Of a stretch of DNA of 64,000 nucleotides, positions 37,001 through 47,500 are shown in pieces. The position numbers and the translations under genes were made by a program. Source of the DNA: Notospermus geniculatus (lineage: Eukaryota; Nemertea; Pilidiophora; Heteronemertea; Lineidae); the NCBI GenBank assembly GCA_002633025.1, contig NMRB01000951.1, positions 71,594 through 135,593 on the forward strand, in the 5' to 3' direction. The number at the start of each line of letters is the position of its first letter. The first letter of the stretch is position 1. A model generated the notes under the pieces. It was not told where the DNA came from. It saw nothing but the letters and a program-made list of their open reading frames with translations, and did no database searches.

Positions 37001-40000
37001 TTCTCATCAAGACACCAAGCAGGAACACGAAACAAGATTCACAAAGCAGGATGAAAAACTTCCAATAATTCTTACCACACATATCCTTAGCCTCATCCTC
37101 TTCTTTCGCACAATGTGCGACACCATCACACACAAGGAATTCTGGGATACACCACAGAGAATGCTGACAGACGAACCCGCCCATCGCTGGCAGGCTGTTG
37201 TTTACATCGTCAGGAAATTTACAACCTGAAATGCACAGACAGATCATAACATTGGCGAATGTCCAGTGGTCAATAATGGTGCAATTGAATCGATGAATTT
37301 AACTAGACAGGCTTTCCATCACATTACGATTTGTCAGGCCAAAGTCTTCAAGAATCTAGACAGGTTCGTCACTGACGTCACAACGATCACGTGATTACAA
37401 AGAATCGGCCATGACACTTTGACACTTGGCTATCAAAATATGGCCGGCGACATCAAAACTGTCATATCATGACATTTTGATGTCACGATCTGTGTGTGTT
37501 GATGTTGTGTTCATGCCGTGATGTTGCTTGACACTTCGACAGCCAATATGGTGGCATCATGTTGTCATGGAAATGTGACATAAAAGATGGCAGCTCAATA
37601 CATCCACCAGATTAAGAATGGAGAAACCACCTACCCTGACTCTTGTCTACATAGTTCGGGTCCTGTTTCAAATCTCGAAATATGGCATAAGACATATTGA
37701 GATACACGATTCCGAAGAAAAATCCTGTGAGGCGTAAATAGAGGCCCTTGTCTGAGATGATTACTTTGCTTTCTGCCTTTGATGAGGTGAAGGAACCAAT
37801 GAATGTGAAGATTAGGTTGGCATCGCTATGGTAACCATGTCGCACCTGCAGTTCACTTCCTAGAAGATATTACAATGTATTGTAAAATGAGTTGAGTGGT
37901 GTGTCTGAGGGGAGGGGATTATGGAGACATCAAAACATCCAAAATGGTATTATATTGTATCAGATGGTAAGTAGGCCTACAGAAGAGGCCATCTCAAGCT
38001 ACTCATGTTCCTCACTTGGATGGGGTCTTTTACTTACCCTTGCAAAGGCATGAGGTACAAGGCACCAAGGCTTACTATCCCATGCAACAGACTGAAGAGC
38101 CAGGGATGGTTACTCCCATATGGCCCAGGATTCAAACTCGGGACCTGCCGCTTACTAAGCGGACGTGATAACCACAGGGTAATCAAGGCTCCTGGTGGTC
38201 AAGAGAGGTGCTGAGGAAACGCAAGCATTTTCCATAGTTATTGGCGCATGAGGTACGGTGGGAAGATCCGTTCCAAGCCACACGCAGGCCAAACCTCATC
38301 CCCCAAAATATGACGTTATGTATGAGATGTAAACCAGGTACTCACCAACTGGGAAGCTGTAGTTGATTATGTGAACAACGGCAGCCTCCGGTAGTTTCAG
38401 GGGAGGGATAATCCACAGGTAGTCGTAATAGAGCGAGCGATGCTCATTCATTTGGAGGTTAACGAGGCCTGAGTGTGAGCGAGGCACGAGGCCGGGCAGA
38501 ATGTGACTGTTGTTGGCAAGGGTATCGGTTCCTGGAAATAGACAGAACACAATTACCGGGTAAGAACACAATTCTGTGGACTTGAACTTCAAGCAATGGA
38601 CAGTTTCTCAGTGTTTTTTCTGTATGGAAACCATGATCACTTCAAAGAATATGCTGAACATTTTACAGGGAATAGGTACAGTCTAGTCTTATGAACAAAA
38701 CTGATCAGCAGAAATGTCCATGTAGTCTGGAAGAGCAGTTTTCAAGGCCTACACAGTGCCGCAGGTATTTCAACAGTTCAACTGTAGTGATTCTCAAAAA
38801 CTTACGTGTCTTGTAGCGAGACATGAATCTCTTATCTGAAGAGAAAAAGACGCAATACAGCAAACTTAATCATAACTTCAGTACTACAAACGTACTTCTG
38901 CTAGGAAGGATCCACCACATTGTCTAGGCCAGCAGCCTTACATTGAAGATTAACAGTGACAGCCACTGCCTGGCCTACTGCAAATTCTGTGGCTCTACAT
39001 CTAGAGGAAGCAAAAGCAGTGATAACGGTAATAATTTCTGTAGAATGGTGAAACTACGGATGACACACTCACACTGTATCAAGTTGTATGTGAGTTTGAA
39101 GCCTGCTCCAACACGAGTACCCTGTACATTCTGTAGTTTCATGGAGGCATACACCAAAGGTCCAGTTGAAAAGAATGGCCGCCTGTCTGAAAGTGTTCGC
39201 CTTTCTCTGTTAGCCCATGGACCACCCCCATCAAAAATCTGGAAAAGGAAGATCAGATATCTCTGGATAATGTCGGTTGGACACTTATTTGATGAAGGAC
39301 AGCAATGGATGGCTCATTGGCTCAAATCAAAAGACTCCTGGATCTGGACACTCTGTTGACAATGGGCTGTCCATAGATTCTTTTCCCACCCGATCATACC
39401 TCTAATGTGTGACCAGGAGCCAATAACATGTCATCAAACTGTATGAAGACATATCCCTGGATCTCTGTGTTTACAAACAGCCACTGATAATCCTTGCTGA
39501 GGCTGTATCCAAAGGGAAAGAATGGCGTGCGGACTACTCCAGAAGTCTTTGCCGAACCTTCAAACAACTGGATGCCTTCTCTCTCTGAAATGAAATGGAA
39601 AGATTCTCACACCTGAATCATATAACAGGATCAATGATGGTAAGCTTGGCCATGGGAATACAGACTTGACTGGACAAAAACGACCAATGGACAGCATCCT
39701 TCGTAATAAACTCAATGCCTACCCTCCACTTGGAATGTCAGCTTCCACCTTGATGCTGTGTCCTTATAGGGTTTGTTGAAGCAGAAGCGGATATGGACCT
39801 TATGCGAATGTGATGTATAAACGTCACCAGTGTGGTATCCATCGTATTTCTTGAGTGGTATTGAAGTTTCATATGGCTCATGTATCAGAAGATAATCACA
39901 GCTGGAAGAGAGGGATCGAATTTATTGACAAGAAAACTTATGAGGACCAGATGTAGCTTGAACAAATGTGATGACAATTAATATCTGTATTTGTATGTTT

Positions 40001-40997
40001 CCATCAGGGCCAAAGCATTACTGGCCCTGGTAAGTATGGAAGAGGCCATCTCAAGCTATTCATGTTCCTCACTTAGATGGGCCTGCCTCTTGCTTAGCGG
40101 AAAAGATAACAACTCAGCTATCAGGGCTCGCCGCAGCAACTAATAACAAGACTGGGAAGTCTAAAGACTTACTGATTCGAGCTATCACAGAAATCTCCAG
40201 TAATGAAATAGTCAAATGTGGTTGGCTTACACTCGGTCTCAGCGAAGTGTGTAAAGTCAATTGTGATAAGGCTAGTTGCCGCAGCGACAAGAGTGATGTC
40301 ACATTTAGCGTGGTCAGAGGCATACGACGGAGGTTGGATAAGTGGCACGATGTAGCCGCTTTCACCTTGGGTGAGCTCGACTGCGCTGTCAACTGGATTA
40401 TTGGTATCGCAAGTGATTGCTGAAAATATATTGAATTGAGGTGTCATTATCAAGTTCAACAACCAAATGTCAGGATCAGTGTGAATTTGTGATGCAGGAG
40501 CCAAACCCCCAGAGCCAAAGAGAAATCTACTCTGTCAGAGGGAGTTGCTCCCTTAACCATATACGTAAGAAAGGGGCTCTACTGCAAATCTCCAGCATCC
40601 CCTCAGTATCTCATATGACAAGTGATGATGTTCCCGTCATTCTGGTCAGATGGAGAGAAAGCGAGGTCAGCAGCAACATTATACAGTCACTGGTGTACAT
40701 GTAGAATAGAATAATCAATGATTATTTCCTGAGGATAATGGGAGATATATACAAGCAGAGTACTTTAGCGTGGTACTTTGAATATAATTTTCTTATTTAA
40801 GTGTTGGGTGGGGCCCGCAATGCTGGCAGTGCCACCTAGTGCTACGCAGCACAACTACCCCTTCTTGGTCTCAGCCAGGAATATTTGAAAAGTTTTCTTA
40901 AAAGCTCCCTTCTCTCAGTATACTCACTTTTTCCTCCATGGCTCTTGTTACGAAGTACACACAACAACAGCAATAAGGTGAAGGGGAGGTTATTCAT
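34056..40997 (-). CDS. Receptor gene B: three CUB domains, LDLa, half-LDLa, membrane segment, PPxY-rich acidic tail
   Basis: Predicted 1,035-residue single-pass membrane protein. Exons in transcription order: 40997-40928, 40419-40173, 39901-39723, 39584-39400, 39238-39073, 38835-38806, 38531-38346, 37859-37635, 37225-37076, 36699-36589, 36200-36045, 35760-35501, 35198-34056. All are GT-AG and in frame. The signal peptide is MNNLPFTLLLLLCVL. CUB-like domains fill about 24-165, 166-285 and 290-429. The LDLa (430-479) has six cysteines but a degenerate calcium loop (CDGVAHCAKEEDE). A four-cysteine module is at 480-516 and the helix near 529-551. The tail carries PPSY (635-638), PPTY (658-661) and PPPY (678-681), then about 350 acidic, Ser/Thr/Asn-rich residues. 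Family knowledge: PPxY binds WW domains of Nedd4-type ligases, as in LDLRAD3 and PMEPA1. An endocytic or signalling receptor is inferred; the ligand is unknown. It pairs head-to-head with gene C. Confidence 0.9.
35207..35312. repeat. 22-bp minisatellite abutting the last exon of gene B
   Basis: About five units of AGTCAAGTGGAACAGGGAAA plus GG run in tandem. On the coding (minus) strand each unit is pyrimidine-rich, and the array leads directly into the acceptor at 35,199 of the PPTY/PPPY exon. It therefore acts as, or extends, the polypyrimidine tract. Confidence 0.9.
35325..35392 (+). repeat. tRNA-derived SINE head
   Basis: Box A TGTGTAGTGGTTGAGCAGTA and box B CGGGTTCGAATCTC are spaced as in a tRNA. 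The anticodon arm is not clean and no 3' CCA-adjacent acceptor stem pairs well, so this is a SINE head rather than a functional tRNA. It lies in the last intron of gene B, antisense to it. Confidence 0.5.
37975..38195 (-). repeat. tRNA-Val-like SINE, copy 3
   Basis: It has the same body (plus-strand GAGGCCATCTCAAGCTACTC) and head (GGACGTGATAACCAC) as the copy at 26,290. It lies in gene B intron 7 in the same orientation as the gene. Confidence 0.7.
39985..40133 (-). repeat. tRNA-Val-like SINE, copy 4 (truncated head)
   Basis: The body segment (GAAGAGGCCATCTCAAGCTA on the plus strand) and part of the head (TTGCTTAGCGGAAAAGATAA) are recognisable, with an internal deletion removing box B. It lies in gene B intron 2. 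Confidence 0.65.
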
Positions 40998-41734
40998 TCC
41001 TGGAAATGACATGAAGATCATTTACTCAGACTCAGACTTAGAGAAATGTTATTGTCATCAACATTATTTCAAGATTCTAATCTAACCTAAGTAGGTGCTG
41101 ATCCACAACATATTCCAAGGCATGATTTTTCACACTGAGTATAAATTTTAAAGGGAATTCACTCTCATCTTCAGAAAAATTTGATCAGCTGAATTCATGA
41201 TTTTAAAGTTTTGGTGAGAATATCACTGCTAAAACTGAGGACACTCTTTCTTACTTTGTTGCAACATGGAGATGGGTGTGATACACTGGGTTGGCTGGGA
41301 ACTTTGAAATGTGCCATAAACACACAATTGACAATACTAAGGCTAACCTCATATATTCTTGCCATCGCTCGATTTCAATTTCTACAGAATAATAATGAAA
41401 AGTCTGTCTTCTATTGAAGAGAAGGCACATCTGCTGCTGAAACTTGGCGACATCTTCTGTGACATAACCTAGGCCTACATGATGAATTGTTGTTAGGCTA
41501 CATTGTTTCCTTTATTCAGCTCCACCATCATGGCAACAACCTGCAGAATGCAACATGAATTTAAAACATTTTAACCGCATCTGAAAAAGTGAAAGAAGAT
41601 GAAGAAAGAATTTGCTTTTTGTAGGCATATGGTTGGTAATTTTACTTAGTCTTAGGCCTATAGGCTACTTTGAGCCTTGGTGGTCTATGATGAAAGGCCT
41701 GTTGGAGACAAAGGAAAGCTTCTTTGCCGACAAC

Positions 41735-41855
41735 GCCAAATGTTACAGACTTCACCGGGGATCGAACCCGGATCTCCTGTGCGCAAAAAGGTGGCATTTT
41801 TCCATCAAGCCAAAAAGTCCAGACGTTCGGCTCGAGGGCCTAAGAAGTCCTGGCC
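41735..41855 (-). repeat. tRNA-like SINE remnant
   Basis: On the minus strand GGGTTCGATCCCCGGTGAAG is a good box B with a pairing T-arm. Further upstream CCTCGAGCCGAACGTCTGGA is part of the preceding unit, with a poor box A. It resembles a degraded tRNA-derived SINE. Confidence 0.4.
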
Positions 41856-42147
41856 TATGATGGCTAGGCTAGCTATGCATACAGTGCAATATCACAATGT
41901 GACAGGTAGGCCCATGAGCCCAGCTATAACAGGGTCAGTGAGAGTAATTCAGTTCCAGAACATGCAGAACTCATGAACTGGTGCCTGGCTCTGATTGGAT
42001 GGACTGGTCAGTGACAGTAGCCTAGTGTGAGTGTGGTGATCTGTGTTGTTTTGCAGCCAAAAAGTTACATCACAAATTGCATGCATTCATTGAAATTGAC
42101 AATAAAAACAATGCAGGGATATAAAGCTTTAACTACCTAACTCATAG

Positions 42148-42821
42148 CAGTAAATATCATCCATCCAGCAGCAGCATCATGATTCATACAACCAGGCATC
42201 AATCAATTTCATGCTTTCCATCACCATCTTTTCAGTTCTCCTGCATCCCGCCAGGTGGCGTGGCTTAGTAAATCGTACAGGGATGTAACAGAAATTAGGA
42301 GAGAATGGTTGATATTCTCTCCTATTTATTGATAATGATGGACTTAAATGCAAACTATTTCATAAAATATCCTTATTTTATGGTATTCTGCATTTAAATG
42401 TTAAAATATCTGCATTTTTGTTGAGTTGATGACAAAAAAATGATTACATCAGTGAAGTATTACAAGCCGGTTGATGATTCATAAGTCATTGTATCAACGA
42501 AGGAATGAATCAAAAATGAACATCTAATTGTCCAAAAAACGTCACCTCCGTGGCCTTATGTAAGTATTTAACCGATTCATCATATTGATGTATTTAATAA
42601 GGGTAAAATGCCCGCCGATTTGAAGACCGTTTGGGTGTATTAGATGAGAAAATAGGTGATGAAGTGGGAGGGGCCGCCTCTCTTTTCTGACATTTCACAA
42701 TGCTTTTATCTTGCTTTGATGAAACTGGATCTTCCATCCCGCCATCATCGTGCGTCATTTTCCTTTACTCTGACTTTTTTATGCGTGGTAGATTCTTGTA
42801 AACCGTGTAGGGAATAAATCA
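42148..42821. repeat. 674-bp tandem duplication upstream of genes B and C, copy 1
   Basis: This is repeated at 42,822-43,495 with a shift of about 674 bases. The right half (for example GTCACCTCCGTGGCCTTATG) is nearly identical in the two copies, while the A/T-rich middle has more substitutions. It has no long open frame. Confidence 0.9.
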
Positions 42822-43495
42822 CAGTAAATATCATCCATCCAGCAGCAGCATCATGATTCATACAACCAGGCATCAATCAATTTCATGCTTTCCATCACCA
42901 TCTTTTCAGTTCTTCTGCATCCCGACAGGTGGCGTGGCTTAGTAAATCGTACAGGGATGTAACAGAAATTAGGAGAGAATGTTTGATATTCTCTCTTATT
43001 TATTGATAATTATGGACTTAAATGCAAAATATTTCATAAGATATCTTTATTTTATGGTATGATGCATGTAAATGTTAAAATGTTTGCTTTTTTGTGGAGT
43101 TGATGACAAAAAAATGATTACATCAATGAAGTATTACAAGCCGGTTGATGATTCATAAGTCATTGTATCAACGAAGGAATGAATCAAAAATGAACATCTA
43201 ATTGTCCAAAAAACGTCACCTCCGTGGCCTTATGTAAGTATTTAACCGATTCATCATATTGATGTATTTAATAAGGGTAAAATGCCCGCCGATTTGAAGA
43301 CCGCTTGGCTGTATTAGATGAGAAAATAGGTGATGAAGTGGGAGGGGCCGCCTCTCTTTTCTGACATTTCACAATGCTTTTATCTTGCTTTGATGAAACT
43401 GGATCTTCCATCCCGCCATCATCGTGCGTCATTTTCCTTTACTCTGACTTTTTTATGCGTGGTAGATTCTTGTAAACTGTGCAGGGAATAAATCT
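42822..43495. repeat. 674-bp tandem duplication upstream of genes B and C, copy 2
   Basis: This is the second copy. Both copies end with AGGGAATAAATC. Position in the shared upstream region means that, if it contains regulatory elements, both receptor genes would gain duplicated sites. Confidence 0.9.
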
Positions 43496-44514
43496 AACTC
43501 TTATATTTTTTTATTGTGATTTTGTCATTATTATAATGAAATTATTTATCTATTTTTTGACCACAATGTTGATGCGAGGTTGGCACTTGCTTCTTCATCT
43601 CTGATCTCAGCCAGGTCAGGAGGATCTGGTATGAGTCATCACCCTCTGTTTACTGCAGTTAATCATACACTTACTCTGGCCACTTTACTTCTGTAGACAT
43701 TCCATTAAAACTCCGCTCAACGATATAAATTCAGGCAAATAGCAGATTTATGTTTCTTTCATCTGGTCTTTATTCTTTATGGGCTGTTTGAATGCCCTGG
43801 GGCAATCCTTGTTATAAATCAAAGCGGATGTGTTGCTACTCCAGCACATGTAAATAGTTAATCAGATGGAAGGATTCCGAGTAAGGCTGCTTGTTGATAT
43901 TACTTTCATGCATTAAAAAATGTGTTGGCTTTCTATTGGAATTCAGACTTCCCTTTGTTAGTTGCTTATGTTGACTGTCATTGGTGTGTTGCATTCTCCC
44001 TTAACCTGGGCCTATCTGTCTGACCTATTTCACGGGATTTGTGGTCTGAATTTCTTTTCTATCTCAGTTCTTGTGTTATTTTGTGATCCAACATTCTGAT
44101 TCAGGCCACCACCAGGTAAATGGAAGAAGAAATTTCAAGCAACAGGATCTTCTTCAATGGCTACCCATGGCGTTAACAGCGCTCAACTTTTTTCTTTGGG
44201 TGCAAAAGAAAGCAGCTTTATATTCAGGAGGATGGATGGTGCTCAGCTCAGCAATGCATGACCAGTGGGAAGCAATCAAGTTCAGACTATGTTGTTCATC
44301 CAGCAAGTGCTGAATGTTTCCGAAAAGATATCCCTGAGCTGTAGTGAATGATAGCATTGTATTCCTATGGCAACAGTAACATTCTTTTCTGTAGATAAAT
44401 AGCTTAACCAGACAGTGGCAAGAAACATTCCAGGTTTCTTGAAGGTTTCATTGTAATTTCTTTTGCAGTTCTTCATGCCCTTCCTGTGTTGTGACATTCA
44501 GCTATCTTTCAAAA

Positions 44515-47500
44515 ATGACGAGAGCATCTAGTACATGTGTTGTTGCTGCTGTCTTGATTCTGACTGTGGCTGTTTTTTCAAATGGTGAGTCGCATACGGT
44601 ATTCAAGGAATAGGCCTAGATAGACCTAGTTCCAGTCAGGGCAGAAAAAAACCTGCTGCTCTATTCAACCTGCTCACTTGAAAAACTGCCCTTTTTGGTC
44701 ATAGAGGGAAAAGGATGAACTTGGAATAGAATACTGTGGCTGCATCAGCAAGCGGTGACTGGTATTCACAATAATGTTGATGACAGAAAGCCTCCGTCTT
44801 CCTCCACCAAAATGTCAAAAAAATAGTTCTTTGTTGATTTTGGTACGGTAGCCTACTCCAGGTTTGAAGCCAGAAAGTTTTCTTGTATGAAATTGGAAAA
44901 CACCCCCCAACTGCCTTCTTATGAAAATGCAACTCTCGTTTTACTTTTCAGGAGAAGAGTGTGACTATGGCAAAAGCCTTGTCCGTGAGTTGAAACTTGG
45001 CGAGAGTGGTGTTGTCACATCACCGTCATACCCAGAATCGTACCAGGAGGTTCAACGGGTGTGTGACATCAGCCTGAAGACCTGTCTCAACTGTGTCATA
45101 GAAGTCAACTTTGAGGACTTTTCCCTGCCAGAATGCAGCACACAGGGCTTCGTGTCATCTATCACTGATGATTATTGTGATGCAATTAATAAGTAAGTTG
45201 ACTGATGGTATATTTTCCGGGCAAAGATTTGATGGTTGCTGTCACTCCTCCAGACAGAAGTGTTTTTTGCTCTTGAACTCAATCAGTGGAACAGTCAACT
45301 GCATGTACCACAGGGTTGAAGTACAGAAACTTTGGCATCTCACAAAACTTTGTTTGTGTTCTTCTGATAAATTTTTCATTTTTCCCTTTCCAGGTGTGAG
45401 TACTTCCTGATAAATGAGCCCAATAGAAACGGGACCCTCAAGAAGATTGAAGGTTCCCAGAATGAGACATTGTACAGATCGGAGACACCAACGGTTCAAA
45501 TTCGATTCTGCTACAGCAGTTATTCATTTGGAGCTGAGGAAAGGAGGTGGAAAATCTCCTACACTGCAATGGGTGAGTGTAAAAATTGAAGTGCCATCTC
45601 CAAAATTCAAACCACAAATGATAGTTGGCCCTGGACTATTCTCCAATGCCCTACAACTGAGTTTCTTAGATATGTCCCAGTGGCTGAGCAGTGTGACATT
45701 GGTTTTGGTGAGTGGGTGTCATCAGGTCTATTGTTCATATCAAGGATCACAGCCAACTAACCACGGTTGTTCACTTTTTGCAACGCAAGCCTGAATATCC
45801 TTCTCTCAGTTTTCATTCCGCCCTTTCAAGGTGTGAATACTTCCTGATAAATGAGCCCAATAGAAACGGGACCCTCAAGAAGATTGAAGGTTCCCAGAAT
45901 GAGACATTGTACAGATCGGAGACACCAACGGTTCAAATTCGATTCTGCTACAGTAGTTATTCATTTGGAGCTGAGGAAAGGAGGTGGAAAATCTCCTACA
46001 CTGGAATGGGTGAGTGTAAAAATTGAAGTGCCATCTCCAAAATTCAAACCACAAATGATAGTCGGTCCTGGACTATTCTCCAATGCCGTACAACTGAGTT
46101 TCTTAGATATGTCCCAGTGGCTGAGCAGTGTGACATTGGTTTTGGTGAGTGAGTGTCATCAGGTCTATTGTTCATATCAAGGATCACAGCCAACTAACCA
46201 CGGTTGTTCACTTTTTGCAACGCAAGCCTGAATATCCTTCTCTCTTTCAGAAAATGTTCCAGCAATTCTTGGCGCCGACACTGAAGGTATTCTCCGCTCT
46301 AAAGATTTCCCCACTGGATACCAAGGCGGCACTGTCTTTAAGTACTTGTTACAGAACACAGTCTCGTCTGGGTTTGTCATGATTGTATTTGATGACCTTG
46401 ACCTTGATGATGACAGCAAAATAAGGGTAAGGATGGCTCTGCAAACAATGGATTTCACCCGTTCGTCCATCCTGAGAATATCAGAGGTTCTTAGCACTCA
46501 CTCGTTTCGCCTCTCGGTGATGGAGGGAGCAAGCATTTTGAATCACTGATTACCTCAGGATGGCCTGAAGTGATTGTGATTATAATCATACATTGTATGG
46601 TTGCCAATCAGGCTCCAAAATTGCTCCAAAGTTGGATGTGTTCTGTCTACTGACCATTGGAAAACTTCTTTTTTCAGGTGTATGACTCAAAAATGGCATC
46701 GGGAGACTTCATTGACATCAAAGGGCTTTCGAGGGGGGCGTACATTTCTGAGACACCAGCATTATTCCTGGAATTCCATTCCGGCACTGTACAGGTCTTC
46801 AAACCAGAAAATCTTGGCTTCAAGTTGACTTACAACTTCGAGTCAGGTGAGTATTCAAGAAGGTTTGTTCTGAAAAGTTTTGCAAGCATCACTGTCACTG
46901 TTCAATTTTTTGCATTGATGTTCAGTACCGTACTCTAGTTTCTGTTTCGAAACATGATCGTTTCAATCTGGTTTACGCTTCAATTGATATCAACATGAAC
47001 CTGACTTTGTATTTCTTTCTTTCCAGACCGCCCGGATCTCCCAGAAGTGTGTAAGTATTTATTAAGATTGGGGGAGCGTGGTTGGGTTCGCCTTTGAATT
47101 GCTGTATTTGTCTTCTAAGCAAACTTGGTACAACTTCAAGTAGGCCAATATTTTGTAACGAATTGCTCAGAGTGTTTCATTGATTTTTCATTTGATTTTC
47201 AGATACATACAAACTGAATGGACTGTCGGACTATGGTCATGTATCGAAGACCCTCGGCAACAAGATCTATAACTCACCCTTCGACTATCTCTGGCGAGTC
47301 ATCCCACCCAAGGGACTCCGTGCGTACATCAAGATCACACATATCTTCACATCAGGTGAGCTGAATTCTGGTAATTTGTAGAAGAAAGAAATGTCTAGTA
47401 AAAGTAGGCCAGGCGCGAATCCAGAGGGCGGTGTGCCGGGCACTCGCCTCCCCTTTTAGCCCAAAAATCTGTAAAATTGACCTTGAAATTATGGAATTTG

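Larger units (their letters stand above)
40998..44514. promoter_or_regulatory. 3.5-kb divergent intergenic region between receptor genes B and C
   Basis: The start codons of B (40,995-40,997, minus) and C (44,515, plus) face away from each other, so both promoters should lie here. No TATA box is convincing for either gene. A 674-bp direct duplication (42,148-43,495) occupies the middle. Untranslated first exons are possible but not demonstrable. Confidence 0.5.

Noticed and set aside
37330-37600. Possible MITE in gene B intron 8 with GACGTCA and TGACACTT words
   Set aside because: The repeats are partly direct rather than inverted and no termini could be defined.
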